A stretch of DNA of 39,925 bases from UBA1195 sp045598025 (lineage in GTDB: Bacteria > Bacteroidota > Bacteroidia > Bacteroidales > WCHB1-69). Shown here piece after piece: positions 31,012 to 39,866 of the stretch (its first letter is position 1; each line of letters starts with the position of its first letter). The stretch lies in the NCBI GenBank assembly GCA_045598025.1, contig JAZLLH010000006.1, positions 1 through 39,925 on the forward strand. Direction: 5' to 3'. The translations under genes were made by a program, and so were the position numbers. The notes beneath the pieces were generated by a model that was not told the origin of the DNA, made no database searches, and was given only the letters and a program-made list of their open reading frames with translations.

Positions 31012-32253
31012 ATGAAGGAAGACGTAAACAACCTGATCGAAACTTTTTCCGAATTCAAAAAGTTCAAAAACATTGACAGAGAAACGCTCATGCGTATTCT
31101 GGAAGATATTTTCACGCATATGCTGCTTCGGAAATACGGAGCCAATGCTAAAGTCAGTGTGATTGTCAATGTGGATAAGGGTGACGTGGAATTCCAACGT
31201 TGGTTGGAAATCGTGGAAGACGGAGAACTGGAAGATCCCAATACGCAGATTGAACTTTCGAATGCCGTGAAAATTGAACCTGATTTCGAAGTTGGCGAGG
31301 ATGTATGCGAAAAAATCCATTTGGAGGATTTCGGCCGTCGGGATATACTGTCTCTGAGACAGAATCTAGCCGGCAAAATCATGGAATACGAAAAAGAGGA
31401 AATCTATAAAAAATACAGCAAGCGTATTGGAGAAATCGTTTCCGGCACCGTACATCAGGCATGGAAAAAGGAAATCCTCATTATGGATGAGGAGGGTATA
31501 GAATTGACATTGCCGAAATCAGAGCAGATTCCGGGCGATTTCTACAAAAAAGGGGATTCCATCCGTGCGGTGGTATTGAAAGTGGAAATGGCTACCAATG
31601 CCACGGTCATTACGGCTTCCCGTACGTCTCCCATGTTTTTGGAACGTTTGATGGAAGAGGAAATTCCGGAAATTTACGATGGACTGATTACCATCAAGAA
31701 TATTGTGCGGGTTCCTGGTGAACGTGCCAAAATAGCTGTGGAAACCTATGACGACCGCATTGATCCCGTAGGCTCCTGCATCGGCATGAAGGGTTCCCGT
31801 ATTCATGGTATTGTGCGTGAACTCCGCAACGAGAACCTGGATGTGGTCACCTATACTGCCAATCCTGTTCTTTATATCCAAAGAGCTTTGAATCCTGCCA
31901 AAATAACCAGCATCGAAATTGACGAAGCCCAGAAGAAAGCTACCGTTATTCTGAAACCGGACCAGGTGTCCTATGCCATCGGCAAGGGCGGGTGCAATAT
32001 CAAACTGGCCAACAAACTGACCGGTTACGACATCGAAATTCTGAGAGAAGGTTCTTTGGATGATGAAGATGTGGAATTGAGCGAATTCAAAGATGAAATC
32101 GATGAATGGATTTTGGATGAATTCAAAAAGATCGGTTGTGATACGGCAAAGAATGTGCTGGAAATGAACAGAGAAGTGCTGATTCATCGTACGGATTTGG
32201 AGGAAGAAACCATAGATGAGGTGCTTCGCATTCTCAAAGCCGAGTTCGAATAG
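31012..32253 (+). CDS. nusA: Transcription termination/antitermination factor NusA
   Basis: 413-residue RNA polymerase-binding protein. Domains in order: N-terminal polymerase-binding domain (1 to about 125), S1 (about 135-200, GEIVSGTVHQAW), two KH domains (about 205-345; SCIGMKGSRIHGIVREL and DQVSYAIGKGGCNIKLANKL). An acidic C-terminal helix-hairpin-helix-like region (IDEWILDEFKKIGCDTAKNV) follows. The two acidic repeats of E. coli NusA are absent, as usual outside Proteobacteria. The gene is 54 bases after rimP and 50 before infB. NusA may act on the terminator ahead of the operon; that is inference. Confidence 0.95.
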   Translation: MKEDVNNLIETFSEFKKFKNIDRETLMRILEDIFTHMLLRKYGANAKVSVIVNVDKGDVEFQRWLEIVEDGELEDPNTQIELSNAVKIEPDFEVGEDVCEKIHLEDFGRRDILSLRQNLAGKIMEYEKEEIYKKYSKRIGEIVSGTVHQAWKKEILIMDEEGIELTLPKSEQIPGDFYKKGDSIRAVVLKVEMATNATVITASRTSPMFLERLMEEEIPEIYDGLITIKNIVRVPGERAKIAVETYDDRIDPVGSCIGMKGSRIHGIVRELRNENLDVVTYTANPVLYIQRALNPAKITSIEIDEAQKKATVILKPDQVSYAIGKGGCNIKLANKLTGYDIEILREGSLDDEDVELSEFKDEIDEWILDEFKKIGCDTAKNVLEMNREVLIHRTDLEEETIDEVLRILKAEFE

Positions 32254-32303
32254 TCCATTCGTACTTGCCAGTAAAAATCAGTTCGGTAATTAAATAGAGG
32301 AAT

Positions 32304-35300
32304 ATGTCAGATAAACCCAAAACAAGCAGATTAGGGAAGGCAGCAAGCGAATTCAATATTTCGACTGCCACCATCGTGAATTTCTTATCCAAGAACGGTC
32401 ACGAGATAAAGGACGAACCCAACGCCAAATTGTCCGAGGAAATGTATTCCTTGCTGGTCACCGAGTATCAGAAAGAAAAAGACATTAAGGAAAAATCGTC
32501 CGAAATAGAAATTGGTCGTTTTGCGTCCGATACACCTTCTGCAGAAGAAGAGGTTAGCGTCAAAAAGAAAACGGAAGTGGAGGAAGTGACCCCTTCGGGA
32601 GAAATCCTGGTCAAGGATATGCGTTTGTCCCGAAAAGACGAATCCGAGTCAGCAGAGCGGGCCGATGTTGTCTTTACGACCATCCACAAGCCCAAGGTGA
32701 TTACCAAAATCAATTTGGAGGAAGAAAAACCCCAAAAGAAGAAAACCTCCAAGAAGAGTGCCCCGGCAGAGTCGGAACAGGAAAATCCGCTGCCTAAAGA
32801 AGAGGCCGTGCCCGAAGTTCCGGTATCCGAGGAAAAAGAGGAAATCGCTCCGGTAGAAACCGAAATTATCGAAACGCCAGAGATCGAACAGCCGAAAGAA
32901 TCTGTCCCCACGGCGGAAGATCCGCAGGAAAAGACAGTGGCACCTGAAGCAGGAGAAATACTTTCTGAAGAAAAAGATGCAAAAGTCCAGGAGCAGACTC
33001 CGGTGGTGACCGAAGAAAAGGTGGAGACCGAAGAAACGAATGTCTCTGAGGATGAAGAGGAAAAAACGAAAACCATAAAAGAGGAGAAATCAGAGGAGAC
33101 TGAAAAATCTTCTGAAATTTTCCAGTTTACGCCTTCTATCAAATTGGGCGTAAAGAAATTGGGAACCATTGATCTTACCGGTATCAATCAAAGTACCAAG
33201 CCGAAAAAGAAATCCAAGGAGGAACTGCAACGGGAAAAAGAACAGAAAAAACAGGAACGCAAGGATCTGAAGAAAAAGGATGCTCCCAAAAAAGGAAAGA
33301 AACCGGAGGATGAATCGTCCGATCTCAGCAATTTTGTTCCTACGGAATCTCCCAAACTTGCCGGTCCTAAGGTAATAGCCACCATCAACCTGCCTTCAGA
33401 CAAGACTTCCGGAGATGAATCAGCTGGAGCCCGTAAAAAGCGCAAACGCATCAAATCCGGCGGTTATACGGACGAGAAATCCGCATCTTTTGGTGACAAG
33501 GATAAGGGTGGAAAAACAAAGGGAAAGGAAAAGAAATCTTCCGGGAAGTACAAAGTGGATTTTACGGAAGAGGACATCACCGAGCAGATTCGGAGAACCT
33601 ATTCCGGTATGGCTCCTGTGAAAAAAACGCAGGCTTCCAAGCACAGAAAAGAGAAAAGAGAGCACAAGCAGCAGGAAATGTTGCAGGAAATGGAACGCAA
33701 CGAGCAGGAAAAGAGCATCCTGAAGGTGACAGAATTCATCACGGCCAACGAGTTGGCCATCATGATGAATCGCCCTGTAACCGACATTATTTCTGTCTGT
33801 ATGAGCCTTGGTTTGGCCGTGGCAATCAATCAGCGTCTTTCGGCAGAAACCATTACTCTGTTGGCTGAAAATTATGGTTATACCGTACAGTTCGTCGGTT
33901 TGGAAGACGAAGAAGAAACCGTAGACGAAAATCCGGAAAATCTGGTTCCGCGCGCCCCTATCATCACCGTGATGGGACATGTGGATCACGGAAAGACCTC
34001 TTTGTTGGATTATATCCGCAATACCAATGTGATTCAGGGCGAAGCGGGAGGTATTACCCAGCATATCGGAGCGTATGAGGTGAAAGTGGGCGACAAATCC
34101 ATTACATTTCTGGATACTCCCGGTCACGAGGCCTTCACCGCTATGCGAGCTCGGGGAGCCAGCATAACGGATATCGTCATCATCGTGATCGCTGCGGATG
34201 ATCAGATCATGCCTCAGACCGTGGAAGCCATCAATCATGCACAGGCAGCCGGTGTGCCTATGATTTTTGCCATTAACAAGATAGACAAACCACAAGCGGA
34301 TCCGGAAAAAATCCGCGGAGCATTGGCCAATATGAATCTGTTGGTGGAGGAGTGGGGTGGAAAAATCCAAAGCCAGGAAATATCTGCCAAAAAAGGAACG
34401 AATGTAGACCTTTTGCTGGAAAAAGTACTGATAGAAGCAGAAATGCTGGATTTGAAAGCCAATCCGAATGCCGAGCCTACGGGTACGGTGATAGAGTCCT
34501 CTTTGGATAAGGGACGCGGATATGTGGCGAAGATTCTGGTACAGAACGGCACTCTCCATACTGGAGATATTCTGGCTGCCGGTACCAGTTACGGTAAAAT
34601 CCGTGCCATGTACAATGAGAAGAACCAGTTGGTCAAAGAGGCAGGTCCTTCGGTGCCTGTACTGCTTTTGGGCTTGAATAGCGCTCCTCAGGCCGGCGAT
34701 TCCTTCAAGACGTATAAAACGGACAAGGATGCCCGTTCCATTGTCAATAAACGGTCCCAATTGCTGCGAGAGCAGGGATTGCGTACGCAAAAACACATTA
34801 CATTGGACGAGTTGGGTCGACGGATTGCCGTTGGCGATTTCAAGGAATTGAACATTATTGTTAAGGGAGATGTGGACGGATCAATAGAAGCTTTGTCCGA
34901 CGAAATTCTGAAACTGTCTACAGATGATGTACAGGTCAATGTGATTCACAAATCCGTAGGTCAGGTAACCGAATCCGATGTTTTGCTGGCATCTGCCTCC
35001 AATGCTATTATCATTGCCTTCCAGGTGCGTCCTTCTTCCGGTGCGAAAAAACTTGCGGAGCAGGAGCAGGTGGATATTCGGGTATACTCTGTCATTTATT
35101 CTGCTATCGATGATCTGAAGGCCGCTATCGCGGGCATGAAGGCTCCGGAATTGAAAGAGACAGTGGTTTCCAATTTGGAAGTCAGGGAAACTTTCCATAT
35201 ATCCAAGGTGGGCGTGATTGCCGGTTGTTATGTTATGGATGGAAAAATACAACGTTCGTCCAAGGTGAGGGTTATCCGTGATGGCATAGTCATTCACGAC

Positions 35301-35450
35301 AAAGGAAAGTTGGGTTCTCTCAAACGTTTCAAGGATGATGCGAAGGAGGTGACCGCCGGTCTGGAATGCGGACTGAACATAGAAAGTTTCAACGATATCC
35401 GTATCGGAGATCAGATTGAAGCATACGAAGAAGTGGAAGTGAAAGCATAA
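32304..35450 (+). CDS. infB: Translation initiation factor IF-2
   Basis: 1048-residue GTPase that places initiator tRNA on the 30S subunit and promotes subunit joining. It starts with the IF2_N motif (RLGKAASEFNISTATIVNFL), then a very long charged linker (about 60-460) rich in Glu, Lys, Ser and Pro, and a second IF2_N-like segment (about 470-545). The G domain follows (G1 GHVDHGKTSLLD from residue 558; G3 DTPGHEAF; G4 NKID; G5 SAKKG), then domains II, III and the C2 tRNA-binding domain ending EEVEVKA. Bacteroidetes IF-2 proteins are commonly this long. Between nusA (50 bases) and metG (19 bases). Confidence 0.96.
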   Translation: MSDKPKTSRLGKAASEFNISTATIVNFLSKNGHEIKDEPNAKLSEEMYSLLVTEYQKEKDIKEKSSEIEIGRFASDTPSAEEEVSVKKKTEVEEVTPSGEILVKDMRLSRKDESESAERADVVFTTIHKPKVITKINLEEEKPQKKKTSKKSAPAESEQENPLPKEEAVPEVPVSEEKEEIAPVETEIIETPEIEQPKESVPTAEDPQEKTVAPEAGEILSEEKDAKVQEQTPVVTEEKVETEETNVSEDEEEKTKTIKEEKSEETEKSSEIFQFTPSIKLGVKKLGTIDLTGINQSTKPKKKSKEELQREKEQKKQERKDLKKKDAPKKGKKPEDESSDLSNFVPTESPKLAGPKVIATINLPSDKTSGDESAGARKKRKRIKSGGYTDEKSASFGDKDKGGKTKGKEKKSSGKYKVDFTEEDITEQIRRTYSGMAPVKKTQASKHRKEKREHKQQEMLQEMERNEQEKSILKVTEFITANELAIMMNRPVTDIISVCMSLGLAVAINQRLSAETITLLAENYGYTVQFVGLEDEEETVDENPENLVPRAPIITVMGHVDHGKTSLLDYIRNTNVIQGEAGGITQHIGAYEVKVGDKSITFLDTPGHEAFTAMRARGASITDIVIIVIAADDQIMPQTVEAINHAQAAGVPMIFAINKIDKPQADPEKIRGALANMNLLVEEWGGKIQSQEISAKKGTNVDLLLEKVLIEAEMLDLKANPNAEPTGTVIESSLDKGRGYVAKILVQNGTLHTGDILAAGTSYGKIRAMYNEKNQLVKEAGPSVPVLLLGLNSAPQAGDSFKTYKTDKDARSIVNKRSQLLREQGLRTQKHITLDELGRRIAVGDFKELNIIVKGDVDGSIEALSDEILKLSTDDVQVNVIHKSVGQVTESDVLLASASNAIIIAFQVRPSSGAKKLAEQEQVDIRVYSVIYSAIDDLKAAIAGMKAPELKETVVSNLEVRETFHISKVGVIAGCYVMDGKIQRSSKVRVIRDGIVIHDKGKLGSLKRFKDDAKEVTAGLECGLNIESFNDIRIGDQIEAYEEVEVKA

Positions 35451-35469
35451 ATTCCAAGCAAGAAACAAT

Positions 35470-37518
35470 ATGTACACAGAATCAAAATACAAACGCTATA
35501 CGGTGACTACTGCTTTGCCGTACGCCAACGGTCCCGTGCACATTGGCCATCTGGCCGGAGTGTACGTGCCTGCAGACATCTATGTGCGTTATTTGCGAGC
35601 AATGGGGCAGGATGTGTTGTTTATCGGAGGTTCCGATGAACACGGAGTGCCTATTACGTTGAAAGCCAGAAAGGAAGGTGTTTCTCCTCAAGATATTGTA
35701 GACCGTTATCACGGAATCATCAAAGAATCGTTTGAGGAGTTCGGCATTTCCTTTGATATCTATTCCCGTACATCCGGCAAGATGCACGAGAAAACGGCCT
35801 CTGATTATTTTAAAAAAATGTATGAAGCCGGTCAGTTTGTGGAAAAAAATTCCATGCAATATTATGACGAAGAAGCCGGTCAATTTCTGGCAGATCGTTA
35901 TATTACAGGTACTTGTCCGCATTGCGGCAACGAAAAGGCCTATGGAGACCAGTGTGAAGCCTGTGGCACCTCTTTGAATGCAACGGACCTGATTCATCCC
36001 AAGTCCACTTTGAGCGGTTCGGCTCCTGTCCTGAAAGAGACGAAGCATTGGTTCCTGCCTTTGGACAAGTACGAGGAATGGTTGCGCCAGTGGATTCTGG
36101 AGGGACATAAGGAGGATTGGAAATCAAATGTATATGGACAATGTAAGTCGTGGATTGACGCAGGATTGCAGCCGAGAGCGGTTACCCGTGATTTGAGCTG
36201 GGGAGTCCCCGTTCCTTTGCAGAATGCGGAAGGAAAGGTGCTGTATGTGTGGTTTGACGCTCCTATCGGCTACATTTCTTTCAGCAAGGAGCATACTCCG
36301 GAATGGGGAAAATACTGGAAGAATCCGGATACCAAACTGGTCCATTTCATAGGAAAGGACAACATTGTGTTCCATTGCATTATTTTTCCGTCCATGTTGA
36401 AGGCAGAGGGTTCCTATATCCTGCCGGCCAATGTCCCGGCCAACGAATTTCTGAATTTGGAAGGGGATAAAATTTCTACCTCCAGAAATTGGGCCGTTTG
36501 GTTGCACGAGTATCTGAAGGATTTTCCGGGAAAGCAGGACGTTTTGCGCTATGTGCTTTGCAGCAATGCTCCCGAAACCAAGGACAATGATTTTACATGG
36601 AAGGATTTCCAAACCAAGAACAACAGCGAGTTGGTCGCTATTTTCGGTAATTTTGTCAATCGGACAATGGTGCTGACTCACAAATATAATGAGGGAAAGG
36701 TTCCTCCCGCGTCCAAACTTGGCGCATTGGAAGAACAGGTGCTCGCCGAACTGAAACAGTTTCCTGAACGGATTGGCCGCTCTCTGGAAACTTACCGTTT
36801 TCGCGAAGCTTTGTCTGAGATGATGAATCTGGCCCGTCTGGGCAACAAATACCTGACCGAAGCTGAACCTTGGAAAACCATCAAGACCGATCCGGAATAC
36901 GCCTTTACGGCCCTTCATCTGTCTTTGCAGATATGCGCCAATCTGGCCGTTCTGTGCCGTCCTTTCATGCCGTTTACATCCGACAAACTGGCCCGTATGC
37001 TTCACGTGGATGTGTCGGATTGGACAGCGGCTGGCAGCGGTGCGTTGCTTTCAGAAGGCAGTTCTCTGGAAATACCGGAATTGTTGTTTGACAAAATAGA
37101 GGATTCCGATGTGGATGCACAGGTACAGCGATTACTGGAAACCAAGAGGCAGAATGAGTTGGCCGCTTGGAAACCGGAACCGTACAAGGCGAAGATTTCG
37201 TTTGAGGATTTTCAGAAAACGGATATCAGAGTGGGTACGGTGCTGGAATGTGTCAAGGTTCCCAAGGCGGACAAACTGCTGCAGTTCCATATCGATGATG
37301 GAGATAAGAAGCGTACCATCGTTTCCGGTATTGCCCAGTCCTATCCGGAACCGGAAAAATTAGTCGGCATGCAGGTGTGTTTTATTGCCAATTTCGAACC
37401 CAAAAAACTGAAAGGGGTCGTGAGCGAAGGCATGCTGCTATCAGCGGCTGACAAAGACGGGAAACTGGTCTTGGTCAGTCCGAGTAAAATTGTAACAAAT
37501 GGAGTAAATATAGGTTAA
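35470..37518 (+). CDS. metG: Methionyl-tRNA synthetase
   Basis: 682-residue class I synthetase charging both initiator and elongator tRNA-Met. HIGH motif is HIGH at 24-27 (YANGPVHIGHLAG). The KMSKS equivalent is KISTS (334-338). The zinc knuckle has Cys149, Cys152, Cys162 and Cys165 (CPHCG ... CEACG). The anticodon-binding helical domain follows, and a C-terminal EMAPII/Trbp111 tRNA-binding domain (about 575-682; FQKTDIRVGTVLECVKVPKADKLL) allows dimerisation. The position straight after infB ties tRNA-Met charging to initiation. Terminal residues ITNGVNIG are normal. Confidence 0.96.
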   Translation: MYTESKYKRYTVTTALPYANGPVHIGHLAGVYVPADIYVRYLRAMGQDVLFIGGSDEHGVPITLKARKEGVSPQDIVDRYHGIIKESFEEFGISFDIYSRTSGKMHEKTASDYFKKMYEAGQFVEKNSMQYYDEEAGQFLADRYITGTCPHCGNEKAYGDQCEACGTSLNATDLIHPKSTLSGSAPVLKETKHWFLPLDKYEEWLRQWILEGHKEDWKSNVYGQCKSWIDAGLQPRAVTRDLSWGVPVPLQNAEGKVLYVWFDAPIGYISFSKEHTPEWGKYWKNPDTKLVHFIGKDNIVFHCIIFPSMLKAEGSYILPANVPANEFLNLEGDKISTSRNWAVWLHEYLKDFPGKQDVLRYVLCSNAPETKDNDFTWKDFQTKNNSELVAIFGNFVNRTMVLTHKYNEGKVPPASKLGALEEQVLAELKQFPERIGRSLETYRFREALSEMMNLARLGNKYLTEAEPWKTIKTDPEYAFTALHLSLQICANLAVLCRPFMPFTSDKLARMLHVDVSDWTAAGSGALLSEGSSLEIPELLFDKIEDSDVDAQVQRLLETKRQNELAAWKPEPYKAKISFEDFQKTDIRVGTVLECVKVPKADKLLQFHIDDGDKKRTIVSGIAQSYPEPEKLVGMQVCFIANFEPKKLKGVVSEGMLLSAADKDGKLVLVSPSKIVTNGVNIG

Positions 37519-37527
37519 ATAAGCATT

Positions 37528-37980
37528 ATGATTAAAGATCCTGTTTTAGAAGATCCTGTTTTTGAAGAATTTAAACAATTGTTTTTTTCCTACTTGGATC
37601 ATAATAAGAAAAATCATACTTCAGAGCGTTTTGCCATCATGAAGGAGGTCTTTCAGATAGAAGGGCATTTCAATGTGGAAACTTTGTACAATCGCTTGAA
37701 ACAAAAAAAATATCATGTCAGTCTGACTACCTTTTACAATACGTTGGAACTGCTTCAGGAGTGTGGTTTGATTTGTCGTCACCAATTTGGAGACCGTTCT
37801 TCGGAATTTGAGCGCATATACAAGATGCCGCCTCATGATCACATTCTCGTATCTGATTCCGGGGATATGATTGAATTTTCGGATCCCCGTTTGGATGACA
37901 TTATCAGCACTTTGGAAGAAAAGTACCACATTCGTGTGCATCACCGTTCCATGATGGTGTATGCGGAAAAGGACGATTAG
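37528..37980 (+). CDS. Fur-family transcriptional regulator without the CxxC zinc motif
   Basis: 150 residues: N-terminal winged helix (FNVETLYNRLKQKKYHVSLTTFYNTLELL) and C-terminal dimerisation domain with the sensing-site His103-Asp104-His105 and a terminal RVHHRSMMVYAE, as in Fur and PerR. The usual CxxC after HDH is Val108-x-x-Ser111, and the second CxxC near the C-terminus is absent; the only cysteines are Cys79 and Cys83 in the DNA-binding half. The structural Zn(Cys)4 site is therefore missing. The gene starts 9 bases after metG, suggesting the same operon. Whether it senses iron, peroxide, zinc or manganese cannot be told. Its stop overlaps that of the convergent WbqC-like gene. Confidence 0.88.
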   Translation: MIKDPVLEDPVFEEFKQLFFSYLDHNKKNHTSERFAIMKEVFQIEGHFNVETLYNRLKQKKYHVSLTTFYNTLELLQECGLICRHQFGDRSSEFERIYKMPPHDHILVSDSGDMIEFSDPRLDDIISTLEEKYHIRVHHRSMMVYAEKDD

Positions 37981-38624
37981 AAGGATATTTTCGATTTTTT
38001 CAGGTACGAAAGACTTTCCGGTCCTTTGTTGCAAAGAAGGTCCCAAACGGACAGATTGAAATGGAATGGCTGACAGTCGGAAAATACCTGGGAGTAGGTT
38101 TCGAAATACCGGAAAGGATAGCCTGCGTCCCGCCTTTTTTTTGGATGTATGAGAGAGCGGAGGTCGAGTCTGTCGTCTGGCTGTGCATCATAGGTCTCGG
38201 TCGGAATGACGGGAACTGACAGTCGGAGCAGACGGCAGAGTACGGACAGCATTTCCTGGTTGAAGTCAAAAAGAAAACTGTATTTGCGTTCCGTGTAGAA
38301 GGGCTCAAGATAATCTCTGTAATACAGAAAATACGGGCTGGTTGCATAGGAGGTCTCTATGGATTTCCAATGGTTGCGTTGCCAGTTTTCCACGTAGGCA
38401 ATGCGCATGTCGCGAATGGGACAATGGTTGGGTTGTGTCTTGGAAACCGGAATGCTCAACTCTATGGTGCCGCTGACATTCAAAAGAATGCAGCGGTTGC
38501 GATAGCTCTGTTTCATATAGTGTTCTTGCGCCTCTATCCAGACACGTTCTGCCTGGGCCATGGCGGCAAAATATTCAATGGGCGGCAGGTAAGCCGTTGT
38601 CAATAGAATTTCGGAATGTTTCAT
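37977..38624 (-). CDS. WbqC-like family protein
   Basis: 215-residue protein of the WbqC family (named after an O-antigen-cluster gene), function unproven. Signatures: LLTTAYLPPIEYFAAM at the start, IEAQEHYMKQSYRNRCILL, LSIPV, NHCPIRDMRIAYVENWQRNHWKSIETSYATSPYF and the DLL-x-NKGPESLSYL end. The start at 38624 matches the family N-terminus; an ATG at 38666, 14 codons upstream, lies behind a promoter box and is the alternative. Members are common beside signal peptidase genes in Bacteroidetes, but not here. Converges with the Fur-family gene with overlapping stops. Confidence 0.85.
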   Translation of the reverse strand: MKHSEILLTTAYLPPIEYFAAMAQAERVWIEAQEHYMKQSYRNRCILLNVSGTIELSIPVSKTQPNHCPIRDMRIAYVENWQRNHWKSIETSYATSPYFLYYRDYLEPFYTERKYSFLFDFNQEMLSVLCRLLRLSVPVIPTETYDAQPDDRLDLRSLIHPKKRRDAGYPFRYFETYSQVFSDCQPFHFNLSVWDLLCNKGPESLSYLKKSKISF

Positions 38625-38680
38625 CGGACCAATTTCGGATTTGTTTTTTGCATTTACCGCACGCATCTTGGATTAACGCG

Positions 38681-38688
38681 CAAAAGTA
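38681..38688 (-). promoter_or_regulatory. Putative -7 box (TACTTTTG) for the WbqC-like gene
   Basis: TAnnTTTG match on the minus strand, 56 bases before the chosen start and 14 before the alternative one. Confidence 0.55.
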
Positions 38689-38807
38689 GCACTTTTGGGC
38701 ATACGGAAAGCAAGTTGAAAAAACATTTTTTTCTAACCGATTGGGGAGAAAGATGCTGTCTGTAAAACTTACACCTTCGGCATGCATTCGGACCGGAAGA
38801 AGAATAA

Positions 38808-38836
38808 AAAACCTCCCCGCGCAGCGGGGAGGTTTT
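38808..38836 (-). terminator. Strong hairpin terminator (either strand)
   Basis: AAAACCTCCCCGC pairs perfectly with GCGGGGAGGTTTT around a GCA loop. It lies 103 bases downstream of the outer-membrane protein gene on the minus strand, with A/T runs on both sides. No gene is visible between 38837 and 38939 or between 38689 and 38807. Confidence 0.8.
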
Positions 38837-38939
38837 AGGTATTCCGTTGAATATTTGATTTGTGTCCGATTTTTTATTAATAAATGGACATGCGCGACAC
38901 GAGCAGTTAATTATCAAAAGATCATGATTTTCGGGAGAT

Positions 38940-39485
38940 TTATTGGTTCTTTTTGCCGAACAGATAGTAAAGGGAAAATTCCAAGTTGTTCAAACCCGCT
39001 TCCGCCTTGAAGGTGTGGTGATAACTGCCGATGAAACCAAGATGCGCCACAGCGGTGAAATGATCTGTCAGCTGATAACTCAGACCTGGACGGAAACCGG
39101 CGTAATTCACATGGAAGCCGTGATTGGCATCAAAACTGGCGGCGGCATCTGCAAAAAACGAAAGCCTGTCCATTCGTAAAAAGGTGTAACGTACATACGG
39201 ATTCAAAAAACAATAAAAATCCGAACGTTTTCCTGTAATATAGTGGTCTGTGAGATCAAGAATTTTCACCTGACGGGTCAGGTTTTGCAGGTTGGTGCTT
39301 AATCCCACTGTCCAATGCGGGTTAAAGGAATAGCCCACTTCCGGAGAAAAATGAAGCAGGTCTGCCGAAGACTCTGAATGATAGCCCAGGCTTCCACCCA
39401 CAAACCACTGGGCGGTGGCATGTTGTGTACAGAAAACTATGAATGTCATGCCGATGACAATTGCCAAAACTCTTGTACTTTTCAT
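38940..39485 (-). CDS. Small beta-barrel outer-membrane protein
   Basis: 181 residues with a signal peptide (MKSTRVLAIVIGMTFIVFCT, probably cut after ATA before QWFVGG). Eight or so amphipathic strands follow, starting WFVGGSLGYHSES and VGYSFNPHWTVGLSTNL and ending LEFSLYYLFGKKNQ, with aromatic residues at strand ends. This is the OmpA/OmpX-like 'outer membrane beta-barrel' type of Bacteroidetes. No peptidoglycan-binding domain is attached. Ligand and function are unknown. It stands alone, with a strong hairpin downstream and no consensus TAnnTTTG box in the A/T-rich upstream region. Confidence 0.8.
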   Translation of the reverse strand: MKSTRVLAIVIGMTFIVFCTQHATAQWFVGGSLGYHSESSADLLHFSPEVGYSFNPHWTVGLSTNLQNLTRQVKILDLTDHYITGKRSDFYCFLNPYVRYTFLRMDRLSFFADAAASFDANHGFHVNYAGFRPGLSYQLTDHFTAVAHLGFIGSYHHTFKAEAGLNNLEFSLYYLFGKKNQ

Positions 39486-39785
39486 TTTACTTGTGTTTAA
39501 TTAGTAATATTAAATCTACGTTTTAATATAGTGTATTATTGCTTTAATAGAGCATATTTTATTACAGTATCATATGTTTCTTCTGTGCACCACTATTGGT
39601 GTTATTTGGAATGCACCGTTTAAAGTTCCATATGCATATACCTGTAAATTTATTTTGCTCAATGGTTTTGCGCAACTATAAATTGTTTGATCTACAAATC
39701 CACGTCTTTTGCCCCTGCCTTATTGTTCCGCCGGAAGTCAGGGGCGGCGTCGGGCTACGGGTGGGTCGGGGTGAAAAAATGAAAA
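39486..39785. other. Intergenic stretch with a GC-rich hairpin island
   Basis: No convincing gene. The left half is A/T-rich and holds the upstream region of the outer-membrane protein gene. At 39711-39745, GCCCCTGCCTT pairs with AAGTCAGGGGC with one mismatch around a 13-base loop, and GC-rich sequence continues to about 39771, unlike its surroundings. Confidence 0.6.
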
Positions 39786-39820
39786 GGGAGTGTTCCAAAA
39801 TCTGTGTCAGGCACTGCCAT

Positions 39821-39852
39821 ATTCTCAAAGGGAGTTAACTCCCTTTGAGAAT
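39821..39852. repeat. Perfect 32-bp palindrome
   Basis: Each half is 16 bases (ATTCTCAAAGGGAGTT and its exact reverse complement), with no spacer; the centre is GTTAAC. It lies 14 bases after the stop of the partial frame at the right edge, so it may serve as terminator or as a transposon-end structure. Confidence 0.95.
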
Positions 39853-39866
39853 GCAAAATTATAAAT

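Noticed and set aside
33420..34796. 458-codon open frame antisense to infB
   Set aside because: Covers the IF-2 G domain, whose motifs are intact on the plus strand.
39596..39838. 80-codon plus-strand frame near the right end
   Set aside because: Crosses the GC-rich hairpin and the IS end and has no protein-like features.
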